Shown piece by piece: positions 1-5,738 of a DNA stretch of 6,690 nucleotides. A model generated the notes under the pieces. It saw only the letters and a program-made list of their open reading frames with translations, was not told where the DNA came from and ran no database searches. A program made the translations under genes and the position numbers. Position 1 is the first letter of the stretch. Each line of letters opens with the position of its first letter. This DNA is from Candidatus Omnitrophota bacterium (GTDB taxonomy: Bacteria; Omnitrophota; Gorgyraeia; Gygaellales; Profunditerraquicolaceae): NCBI GenBank assembly GCA_903907475.1, contig CAIVOB010000189.1:1-6690 (forward strand). The letters are read 5' to 3'.

Positions 1-770
1 AATTTATCTTTAAAAAGAATCTCAAAATTTCCCGGATTAACCTTGTAAATAAACAAGCCAAAGGCAATCGGTAAAACTCCCATGATAATTCCCTGCAACT
101 TCGCCTGCACGCACAACGCCTTCACCCGGCCCTCAATCTTAGTTTTTTCACGAATCGTAAAAACAATTTGCGTAAAAGTATCAATCAGGTCTCCGCCGGT
201 TTCCCGCGCCACCAAAATTGCCGTAATTACCATATGCAAATCTTTATTATCAACCCGTTCTCTCAAACGTAAAAGACAATCCTCTAAAGGAACGCCCATG
301 CGATTTTCTTTCACCGCCAGGCCAAACTCCTGGGAGATCGGAGCAGGCATCTCCTCAACTAAAGATTCCAAAGATTGCAGCAAACTCAAACCCGCTTTTA
401 AAGACGATGATAGAAACATTAAACTATCCACCAACTGACTGGCAAATTTATTACTACGCTGCTTTTGATAAAATTTTACCGCCAGACTGGGCAAGAACAT
501 CCCCAAAACACAACCAACAATTAAACCGATCGTATTACGAAAAAGCACCAAACCTAATACTCCACAAACAATAAAACTTAAAGAACCTAATAATGCTAAC
601 TTCTGCCGGGGAATTGATAAAAACATCTTTTCTAAAGAGTCCTTCATCTTCCCCAATTTTTTTTCTTCTGCCCGGCCGAAGATCTCTAGGCCCACCGGTG
701 AATAATAATAGGCTACTACTAACGCCGCGCCAAAAACACAAAGAAAAATCACTAATTTCAATACTAACAT
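1..770 (-). CDS. tadB: TadB, inner-membrane platform protein of the Tad pilus (GspF family), 3' end outside window
   Basis: Translation from the ATG at 770 gives 256 residues open to the window edge; TadB proteins are usually near 300, so roughly 40-70 residues are missing. Visible parts are an N-terminal membrane helix (about 3-22), a basic linker, two more helices (about 57-77 and 80-97), then the cytoplasmic GspF-type domain (about 105-220), and a further helix at about 226-242. Diagnostic strings are the S-S-S-L-K-A-G-L-S-L-x-Q-S-L-E-S-L block (121-137), the G-V-P-L-E-D-C-L-x-R-L-x-E-R-V block (159-173), and V-I-T-A-I-L-V-A-R-E-T-G-G-D-L (181-195), the family hallmark. TadB is expected to pair with TadC (likely next, beyond position 1) and with the TadA ATPase, forming the base on which pilins are assembled. 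No frameshift was seen. TadC is the main alternative, but the RETGG block and helix order fit TadB better. Confidence 0.88.
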   Translation of the reverse strand, partial: MLVLKLVIFLCVFGAALVVAYYYSPVGLEIFGRAEEKKLGKMKDSLEKMFLSIPRQKLALLGSLSFIVCGVLGLVLFRNTIGLIVGCVLGMFLPSLAVKFYQKQRSNKFASQLVDSLMFLSSSLKAGLSLLQSLESLVEEMPAPISQEFGLAVKENRMGVPLEDCLLRLRERVDNKDLHMVITAILVARETGGDLIDTFTQIVFTIREKTKIEGRVKALCVQAKLQGIIMGVLPIAFGLFIYKVNPGNFEILFKDK

Positions 771-778
771 CCTCAATT

Positions 779-785
779 CCTCCTT
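779..785 (-). promoter_or_regulatory. Ribosome binding site for tadB
   Basis: The minus strand reads AAGGAGG eight bases before the ATG at 770, overlapping the TAA stop of the previous gene (TAAGGAGG). A second GAGG directly abuts the ATG and is too close to act. Confidence 0.83.
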
Positions 786-1011
786 ATCGAATAAGCGGCC
801 CGGGAGCTGCGGTATTAATTTTTGTCACTCCTGGTTCATACTGTAAACCATATCCCAAACTATCCGCGGACTGCTTCCATTTACCTTGAAAAGCGCGCGT
901 AAAATAAACCAACATTACAATTAATACGGTCGCGATCAAAATAATTAAAAAAGAATACTCGATCGTAGAAACCGCGCGATTTTTTAAATTTAATCTAATC
1001 TTCGCAAGCAT
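784..1011 (-). CDS. Short Flp-like pilin, truncated relative of the tandem pilins
   Basis: The product is 75 residues, within the usual Flp size. The basic leader (1-13: K4, R6, K10, R12) ends in Ala, predicted cleavage A13/V14, then VSTIEYSFLIILIATVL with Glu at +5 and Tyr at +6. The hydrophobic helix covers about 15-37. It continues YFTRAFQGKWKQSADSLG and LQYEPG, matching the R-x-x-Q-G-K-x-x-x-S-A-D-x-x-G ... Q-Y-x-P module of paralogs 1, 3 and 5. It then stops after a short Pro/Ala end (INTAAPGPLIR), so it is the shared module without the Thr-rich tail. It has Val at +1 where all others have Gln. It lies between tadG-like (17-base overlap) and tadB (13-base gap). It may be a minor or core pilin; separation from the other pilins suggests a distinct role. 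Confidence 0.83.
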   Translation of the reverse strand: MLAKIRLNLKNRAVSTIEYSFLIILIATVLIVMLVYFTRAFQGKWKQSADSLGYGLQYEPGVTKINTAAPGPLIR

Positions 1012-3202
1012 CGGAACTCCATCCACAAGCTTTATCTAAATCAGTCTCATTCCACCAGTCTAAAAGCTTCTGCCAGCCGCCATATTCGGCGTCAGTATAT
1101 TTGAGCCCAATCTTCTTCACCTTATAAGAATAACAGGCTCCGGCAATCGCAGAGGTGAGATTTTGACCGAATTTTCCTTCCAACAATCGGCCGCCCGTCG
1201 GATCACCAAAATAAACTTCTCCCGTCTTGGGGCACCCCGCATCAGTCAAACAATCCCAATAACCCTCAAACCAATTATGAAAAGCTGCTCCTCCTCCTTT
1301 ATTAGGATCCAGAAGCTCCTGCCAAAAAGTCGAAGTTAACTCCGCCGTATCCTTGACCGGTTCATCGCGGCGACTAATTCCCACGTACACTTTACCTTTA
1401 TAATCTTTAAGCTCCACGCATTTAGTCAAAGTAACAAAAGAATCTATCGGAAGCGCGACAAGTGAATCTACTAATATTGCTTCGGTAGACGAATTCTTTC
1501 CATAAGCTTTAATATAAGGCACCTTAAAATCTGAGATGACAACATTAATCGTATGCCTTCCGCGGCTATCAATCCAAGTATAAGAATCCGGGCCTAACAT
1601 ACTTAAATATTTCCCAAATGTTAAAGCAAAGGTCTTAATTATCTGTGATACGGTAAATAATACTCCATCATAAACCGCCATTTGCCCCCATAACACTCCA
1701 ATTGCCGTAGCATTTGCTGGATTACCCATAAGCAATTCTGAAGCCGCCACGACCGGTAAAACACAAAGTACATCGTTAATACTTTTAATATCCCAATAAA
1801 ATAAAGAATAGAAATCTCCATCGCTCGGAGCGGGTTTGCCATCTTCTCCCGAGGGGCTATAAAACCAGGGCAACCAAATATCCATCGAACCAAAAATCGT
1901 CGTCAAATCCTTATCTTTAAAAGCAGCCGCCAAAGCGGTCGATAATTCATTGAATTGGCCAATATTATAAATTATACGATCAAAACGATCATTATAATAA
2001 TGACTTAATCCCACATCTGAACATTCGGCACATTTTGGAAGGGCATGCACAATATCTTTGAAGCTCTTACATACTCCACAGGCGCAAATCGCGCAATCTC
2101 CGCTCACATTATCACAATCCGGCGGATCTTTTATATCATAACCACCTCTAATCCAAGTCGGAAGATAAGCGCTATAAACACCGGTAAGACAGTGCACAAA
2201 ATCCTGCATTTTAGCAAAATCAAAACTCCCTTTGTTCCAATGAGGGCTCGGAGGGTCAGTCGTATCACCAGGATCATAAGATATTCCAAACGCCCCAAAA
2301 CAACCAATATAATTTTTAACGATATTTCCCACGCGCGTGAAGTCAATCTTTTTATCCGGAGAATCCATATCAAAAATATCTTTCACCACCTGTGTAGGCA
2401 GCGCCAAAATAACTTTGCTTAAAATACTTAAATTATGCGCCCCCTTAGCGGCGGCAATAAATGTATCCCGCACGGAATTAAAATAAACACCCGCGGCGTT
2501 CGTTAAAGCTTCAAGCGTATCTCCCGCAAAAGGTAGATCACTCAATTTAATACCCTTTAAAAAATCCGAAAGTTTAGTATCAATATCCTCAGCCTGTCCT
2601 TTTGCCCAAAGAGTGTATTTAAAAGTAAAACGCGGAATCGTATCCGTAACTAACCCATCTTCATCAAAATCGTAGATATCAACCACTTGCACCGGATCAT
2701 CCACGAGCTTACTTAAAGCGGAATAAACCACCGTTTGCTGAAAGCGCATTTTCGCGGCCATCTTTTTAAAAGAGCGGGTAATTCCGGTACTAATCTGTTT
2801 ATCGGCGATCGGAGGAGCGACAATTGACATTACCCCAGCAATAAGCGTAATCGCCGCAGGTATTAGATAAAGGCTCCAACCGATAGAATAAGCCGCCAAA
2901 ACAATCGCCAGCGCCACCAAAATAATCCCCACCACCAACTTACCAAGTGTGCTCCAGCTAAAATTGCAAACTTTCGTTCCGCCGTCTAAATATTTTTCCG
3001 AAAGTAAATTGCCATAACTTCCCAGATGTGAAGCCAACATCAACGCTGATTGGTCCGCGACATTCGCCACGGAGGTGCGAGTCATCACCCGGTTACCGAT
3101 GAGCATCGTAATCGCAGCCAAAATTAAAATCACCGCTAGGATAACGATAAATAATGAAAGAATTTGACCATTTCTCTTATAAGAGCCTAATCTTCTCAGC
3201 AT
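995..3202 (-). CDS. Large cysteine-rich TadG-like protein
   Basis: The product is 735 residues. Residues 11-60 resemble the N-terminus of TadG-like proteins (Tad domain): N-G-Q followed by a hydrophobic helix (14-36), then IGNRVMTRTSVANVADQSAL with the typical 'A-x-x-A-D-x-x-A-L' string. It lacks the Glu at +5 of a prepilin, which is usual for TadG. Two more hydrophobic stretches follow at about 86-107 and 110-130, not expected in ordinary TadG. The rest is extracytoplasmic by prediction and unrecognised, and I see no von Willebrand A-type MIDAS motif (D-x-S-x-S), which many TadG proteins carry. It contains 17 cysteines, seven of them packed at 363-394 (C-x6-C-x2-C-x-C-x2-C-x12-C-x2-C), plus a D-x-D-x-D-G loop at 178-183. 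TadG proteins are poorly understood assembly or anchoring factors. It is coupled to the gene before it by a one-base overlap and overlaps the next by 17 bases. Confidence 0.72.
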   Translation of the reverse strand: MLRRLGSYKRNGQILSLFIVILAVILILAAITMLIGNRVMTRTSVANVADQSALMLASHLGSYGNLLSEKYLDGGTKVCNFSWSTLGKLVVGIILVALAIVLAAYSIGWSLYLIPAAITLIAGVMSIVAPPIADKQISTGITRSFKKMAAKMRFQQTVVYSALSKLVDDPVQVVDIYDFDEDGLVTDTIPRFTFKYTLWAKGQAEDIDTKLSDFLKGIKLSDLPFAGDTLEALTNAAGVYFNSVRDTFIAAAKGAHNLSILSKVILALPTQVVKDIFDMDSPDKKIDFTRVGNIVKNYIGCFGAFGISYDPGDTTDPPSPHWNKGSFDFAKMQDFVHCLTGVYSAYLPTWIRGGYDIKDPPDCDNVSGDCAICACGVCKSFKDIVHALPKCAECSDVGLSHYYNDRFDRIIYNIGQFNELSTALAAAFKDKDLTTIFGSMDIWLPWFYSPSGEDGKPAPSDGDFYSLFYWDIKSINDVLCVLPVVAASELLMGNPANATAIGVLWGQMAVYDGVLFTVSQIIKTFALTFGKYLSMLGPDSYTWIDSRGRHTINVVISDFKVPYIKAYGKNSSTEAILVDSLVALPIDSFVTLTKCVELKDYKGKVYVGISRRDEPVKDTAELTSTFWQELLDPNKGGGAAFHNWFEGYWDCLTDAGCPKTGEVYFGDPTGGRLLEGKFGQNLTSAIAGACYSYKVKKIGLKYTDAEYGGWQKLLDWWNETDLDKACGWSSDACED
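1017..1020 (-). promoter_or_regulatory. Ribosome binding site for the short Flp-like gene
   Basis: The minus strand reads GGAG five bases before the ATG at 1011, within the last codons of the TadG-like gene. It favours this ATG over an in-frame ATG at 1026, which lacks a site. It is the weakest match in the window. Confidence 0.55.
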
Positions 3203-3594
3203 TAATTATCCTCCTCATGAAAAATATCTAACGGTTTATATGAATTAATTTTAGTCCGCGGATCAATCAAATTAAAGGCTTTTAAACCATCGCCCAAAAG
3301 CCCGGAATTCGCGTTATAAAAATGATTCACCACAACCTCTTTGACAATTTCATGCCCAAGAGCATAATTAGTATCCTCATCCTTGACCCAGTCAGAGCGC
3401 ATAACCTCATTATTCCCGGCGAGAGTACGTAGTGCCTCATAATTTTCTTGTCGTTCCACCATCGTCTTATTAACCCAAACAAACGCTTTCAATGCCCCGA
3501 CAAAAAAAATAAAAAGCACCACCACTCCCAAAACGAATTCAATTGCCGTTTGAGCTAAGCGCTTATTTAGGAGTTGTCCAGCTGTAATTTCCAT
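3202..3594 (-). CDS. Small TadE/TadF-like minor pilin
   Basis: The product is 130 residues, close to the usual length of TadE/TadF pseudopilins. The leader (1-14) ends N-K-R-L-A, predicted cleavage A14/Q15, then QTAIEFVLGVVVLFIFF with Glu at +5. The hydrophobic helix runs to about residue 41, followed by N-K-T-M-V-E-R-Q-E-N-Y-E-A-L-R-T-L-A, a charged continuing helix. The remaining 70 residues are soluble, acidic and cysteine-free (NYALGHEIVKEVVVNHFYN, ending IFHEEDN). Members of this family are thought to be trimmed by the prepilin peptidase and to help Tad pilus assembly. The chosen start is the ATG with a ribosome binding site; a longer version of 161 residues is possible but would give an atypical leader. 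It overlaps the preceding gene by 32 bases and shares one base with tadG-like (TAATG). Confidence 0.78.
   Translation of the reverse strand: MEITAGQLLNKRLAQTAIEFVLGVVVLFIFFVGALKAFVWVNKTMVERQENYEALRTLAGNNEVMRSDWVKDEDTNYALGHEIVKEVVVNHFYNANSGLLGDGLKAFNLIDPRTKINSYKPLDIFHEEDN
3210..3216 (-). promoter_or_regulatory. Ribosome binding site for the TadG-like gene
   Basis: The minus strand reads GAGGAGG seven bases before the ATG at 3202. It sits inside the final codons of the preceding gene, whose TAA overlaps the ATG by one base (TAATG), a common arrangement for termination-reinitiation. Confidence 0.82.
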
Positions 3595-4729
3595 TAGACT
3601 GAAACTCCTTTTTAATTTTCCCGGTTTCTCCGGTTTCATCACCCGTCCAAAATGATTGCTGCGGAACAGCCACTGCCCCCGAGCCAAGGAAAGTCGCCGG
3701 AGCGCCGATCGCCGCTGTACTTATTTCCGCGGTCGCCAACTCCGCGACACCGATATTCGGATTCAAATCAAAATGGTGCGTCACCTCTTGATCAATATTC
3801 GTCTTCCAAGTACTGCTTGTCTCTGTCGGAGTTTCCCGCTGCACAAATTCTTCTCTTTGCGGAGAATTTCCCCCGGTAACAGTTTCCAATTCCGGCTTTA
3901 ACCCTTGAGTTTCCTTGTTATGTAAAAAATAATCTTTACTGTTTATTGTACCATCAATCGCCGATTTTTGATAATTAAGAACTAAAAAATACTTCCCGCC
4001 AAGATTTCCTAAATTCAATCCAAGTTTAGCTAAAAACTCCCCAAAAAGCGTATCGCTAGGGTCTATTTTTCTTAAAACTAATTCTTCCTTACCATCATAA
4101 GGGAAAAAATCCACCGCGTCTCCTTGTTCCAGATCGCCCACATCAACATTTTCCCAACACCAACTTGCCGTGGGGCTACGGGTAATATCAACTATACACT
4201 TGCTATTGCTACCGGGATCCGTCAGGCTGATATCTCTTTTTTTACGCGCATTAATTGCCGCGACAAAAGAATACTTATCGCGGTAACTTCCGGTTTGCAG
4301 ATCAATAAAATTCCCATTCACCACAAAATTTTGACTTGGCAAGTCTAGAACCGAATTCATGATATCCGTCCAATTATCCCGGCTCGGGTCATAATCATAA
4401 TAAATTTGATCACTCCAAACATCCGAAGCTCCCGCGACATAAGGAGAATACGTCGGTTGTAAACTCGAACTAGAAAAATCCATCACCGGTTTATCTTCCA
4501 CCATCGTTAAATTAATTTGCCGTTGATGATCACGATAAAGAGGACTATACGCCATTGCCCGAGCATTACGGGCAGTACGCATATTTAAATCCTGATAACG
4601 GTTATAATTAATTCCTAACATAAACAAAAAACCAATCACCATTATCAGAATTGACCCTAAAATCGCCAATTCTACCAGCCCTTGTCCAAGCTGATTATTG
4701 TACCGGCGGAACAGGGTAATCCCCAACAT
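3563..4729 (-). CDS. Large TadE-like minor pilin / pseudopilin
   Basis: The product is 388 residues. The N-terminus looks like a TadE-type pseudopilin: a 15-residue leader with Arg8-Arg9, predicted cleavage G15/Q16, then QGLVELAILGS with Glu at +5, and one hydrophobic helix to about residue 39. It continues N-Y-N-R-Y-Q-D-L-N-M-R-T-A-R-N-A-R, typical of the amphipathic continuation of such helices. Known TadE/TadF proteins are small (about 150-200 residues), processed by the prepilin peptidase and needed for pilus assembly. Here a roughly 340-residue extracytoplasmic domain follows, which I do not recognise. It is rich in Asp, Tyr and Asn in the first half, contains only two cysteines (178 and 191), a possible disulfide, and ends in a Thr/Glu-rich then Ala/Gly-rich tail. 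It overlaps the preceding pilin by 35 bases and the next gene by 32, implying translational coupling. Minor pilin or tip protein is a plausible role, not shown. Confidence 0.75.
   Translation of the reverse strand: MLGITLFRRYNNQLGQGLVELAILGSILIMVIGFLFMLGINYNRYQDLNMRTARNARAMAYSPLYRDHQRQINLTMVEDKPVMDFSSSSLQPTYSPYVAGASDVWSDQIYYDYDPSRDNWTDIMNSVLDLPSQNFVVNGNFIDLQTGSYRDKYSFVAAINARKKRDISLTDPGSNSKCIVDITRSPTASWCWENVDVGDLEQGDAVDFFPYDGKEELVLRKIDPSDTLFGEFLAKLGLNLGNLGGKYFLVLNYQKSAIDGTINSKDYFLHNKETQGLKPELETVTGGNSPQREEFVQRETPTETSSTWKTNIDQEVTHHFDLNPNIGVAELATAEISTAAIGAPATFLGSGAVAVPQQSFWTGDETGETGKIKKEFQSNGNYSWTTPK
3605..3610 (-). promoter_or_regulatory. Ribosome binding site for the small TadE/TadF-like gene
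   Basis: The minus strand reads AAGGAG ten bases before the ATG at 3594, inside the end of the preceding gene. It decides for the internal ATG and against the longest frame starting at 3687, which has no clear site and would place about 45 residues ahead of the prepilin motif. Confidence 0.72.
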
Positions 4730-5060
4730 TGTAATCCTCACTCGTTGTATTTGTCGTCGTGTATGTTTGTTTACTTTCAGAGGCTCTGATGGCGTAAGTC
4801 GGTATCAAACCAAATCCCAAGAGAGAACCAAAGCCTCTTGCTCCCGGACGGTTATTGTATGCTGTGCTCGTCGTTTCCGTGATATTAGTGCGCGTCGAAG
4901 ATGTTCTCAAAGGATCATACTGCTCGCCAACACTATCGGCTAAATCCCGATACCGGCCTTGAAAACTGCGTTTAATATAAATCTGTACCGCAATCAAGGC
5001 GGCCACGACAATTACCGTGAGCACCGCGACCTCCAGTACAGATTGGCCTCTATTTTTCAT
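4695..5060 (-). CDS. Tad/Flp-type pilin-like protein (paralog 5)
   Basis: This 121-residue predicted prepilin is the last of the tandem set. Its leader is only five residues (MKNRG), with predicted cleavage G5/Q6 giving QSVLEVAVLTV. Glu at +5 is kept, but the usual Tyr at +6 is Val. The helix covers about 7-27, followed by QIYIKRSFQGRYRDLADSVG and EQYDPLRTSSTR, a very good match to the shared module. The tail is Thr-rich (TNITETTST) with a distinct Gly/aromatic patch (about residues 72-89: PGARGFGSLLGFGLIP) and a second Thr block, ending PVPPVQ, like the end of paralog 0. The final 35 bases overlap the next gene, whose start and ribosome binding site lie inside this one. This is the transition point from the pilin set to the TadE-like genes. 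Confidence 0.87.
   Translation of the reverse strand: MKNRGQSVLEVAVLTVIVVAALIAVQIYIKRSFQGRYRDLADSVGEQYDPLRTSSTRTNITETTSTAYNNRPGARGFGSLLGFGLIPTYAIRASESKQTYTTTNTTSEDYNVGDYPVPPVQ
4735..4740 (-). promoter_or_regulatory. Ribosome binding site for the large TadE-like gene
   Basis: The minus strand reads TGAGGA five bases before the ATG at 4729. The alternative in-frame GTG at 4741 would start within one base of this site and is not preferred. The match to AGGAGG is weaker than in the pilin genes. Confidence 0.6.
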
Positions 5061-5061
5061 T

Positions 5062-5400
5062 TTAAAATCCCTCGCTTACCGCTTCTGCCGTAGTTTCCCC
5101 CGTAGTTATATTTGACTGACTTTTCTCAACATGTAAAGCGCCACCTAAGCTCACGGTTTTAATGGCCCGTTCCGGCGCTAAAGGAGTAGTCGTCGCCAAA
5201 GACATCTGAGAAGAACCACCTTTACGCCAATCAGTTTGCTGCCAGTCTTCCTGTAATCCTAAAACATCCGCGGAACGCTTCACATTTCCTTGTAAAGTAC
5301 GCTGGACAAAAATCTGCAAACCCATGAAAACAGTAACAATGAGGCCTAATAAAACTACATACTCCGTCATTGATTGGGCCTGAAAAGATTTATTCTTCAT
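5062..5400 (-). CDS. Tad/Flp-type pilin-like protein (paralog 4), divergent head
   Basis: This 112-residue predicted prepilin has leader MKNKSFQA (1-8), predicted cleavage A8/Q9, then QSMTEYVVLLG with Glu +5 and Tyr +6. The helix covers about residues 12-31 (ending GLQIFVQR), followed by TLQGNVKRSADVLGLQ, a good match to the shared R-x-x-Q-G-x-x-x-R-S-A-D-x-x-G motif. It then departs from the others: instead of Q-Y-x-P it has LQEDWQQTDWRKGG with two tryptophans, and the middle part (MSLATTTPLAPERAIKTVSL) is less Thr-biased. The tail has one NIT sequon and ends AVSEGF. The leader has fewer basic residues (Lys2, Lys4) than those of paralogs 1-3. The stop at 5064-5062 is one base from the next ATG, so the two are probably coupled. 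It may be a minor or specialised subunit; that is inference. Confidence 0.85.
   Translation of the reverse strand: MKNKSFQAQSMTEYVVLLGLIVTVFMGLQIFVQRTLQGNVKRSADVLGLQEDWQQTDWRKGGSSQMSLATTTPLAPERAIKTVSLGGALHVEKSQSNITTGETTAEAVSEGF
5068..5073 (-). promoter_or_regulatory. Ribosome binding site for pilin paralog 5
   Basis: The minus strand reads GAGGGA seven bases before the ATG at 5060. It lies inside the last codons of paralog 4. Confidence 0.75.
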
Positions 5401-5409
5401 TAAAAAAGA

Positions 5410-5415
5410 CTCCTT
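5410..5415 (-). promoter_or_regulatory. Ribosome binding site for pilin paralog 4
   Basis: The minus strand reads AAGGAG nine bases before the ATG at 5400, sharing its first bases with the TAA stop of paralog 3 (TAAGGAG). It selects an ATG ten codons inside the longest reading frame, and gives an eight-residue leader like its neighbours. Confidence 0.82.
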
Positions 5416-5719
5416 AATTGGACATAACATTAAGTGAGTCCACTGCCTCGCTCGCAGAACGCGATTCGGTCATATCAGTGACCGTATTTTTCACCGCGTT
5501 ATTTACAGTTTGCACGACCGTCCCGGTTCTAGCACTAATGCTAGTAGAAGTGGTATGCAACGAATCAAACTGATTACCCACTTGATCCACCGATGAAGAT
5601 ACTTTACCTTCATAAGCACGTTTAAGATAAATCTGCATTGCGAGCAGCGCGCCCACGACACAGGCAATCAGAATAGCATATTCTAAAGTACTCTGAGCCT
5701 TACGATTTAACTTTTTCAT
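5414..5719 (-). CDS. Tad/Flp-type pilin-like protein (paralog 3)
   Basis: This 101-residue predicted prepilin has leader MKKLNRKA (1-8), the same length as those of paralogs 1 and 2 but with Ala at -1. Predicted cleavage is A8/Q9, giving QSTLEYAILIA with Glu +5 and Tyr +6. The helix (about 11-29) contains Cys20 and ends AMQIYLKR. The following module AYEGKVSSSVDQVGNQFDSL corresponds to the R-x-x-Q-G-K ... S-A-D-x-x-G-x-Q-Y/F motif, with Ser-Val-Asp in place of Ser-Ala-Asp. The tail begins HTTSTSISARTGT and continues as a Thr/Val/Asn- and Ser-rich stretch without cysteine. The stop TAA (5416-5414) runs directly into GGAG, the ribosome binding site of the next gene, suggesting close translational linkage. 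Ala at -1 is tolerated by some prepilin peptidases of this class; processing is inferred. Confidence 0.87.
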   Translation of the reverse strand: MKKLNRKAQSTLEYAILIACVVGALLAMQIYLKRAYEGKVSSSVDQVGNQFDSLHTTSTSISARTGTVVQTVNNAVKNTVTDMTESRSASEAVDSLNVMSN

Positions 5720-5725
5720 CTCTAA

Positions 5726-5732
5726 CCTCCTC
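5726..5732 (-). promoter_or_regulatory. Ribosome binding site for pilin paralog 3
   Basis: The minus strand reads GAGGAGG six bases before the ATG at 5719. An in-frame TTG at 5734 lies upstream of this site and would make the site part of the coding region, so it is not used. Confidence 0.85.
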
Positions 5733-5738
5733 AAAAAA

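Noticed and set aside
82..438. Plus-strand open frame of 118 codons
   Set aside because: It is antisense to tadB, whose minus-strand translation shows clear family motifs; the plus-strand product has no recognisable feature.
535..741. Minus-strand open frame of 68 codons
   Set aside because: It is in another frame of tadB; the tadB frame has the ribosome binding site, membrane helices and GspF-type motifs.
593..889. Plus-strand frame of 98 codons
   Set aside because: It spans antisense across the tadB start and the end of the short Flp-like gene, both well supported on the other strand.
1639..2422. Open frames on both strands (minus 1639-1893 and 2131-2373, plus 2045-2422)
   Set aside because: All lie within the 735-codon TadG-like gene and show no domain, leader or ribosome binding site that would support them.
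3652..3901. Two overlapping plus-strand frames of 75 and 81 codons
   Set aside because: They are antisense to the tail of the large TadE-like gene; products are rich in Arg, Ser and Pro as expected of reversed coding sequence.
4124..4943. Plus-strand frames at 4124-4348 and 4698-4943
   Set aside because: They are antisense to the TadE-like and paralog 5 genes and have no supporting signals.
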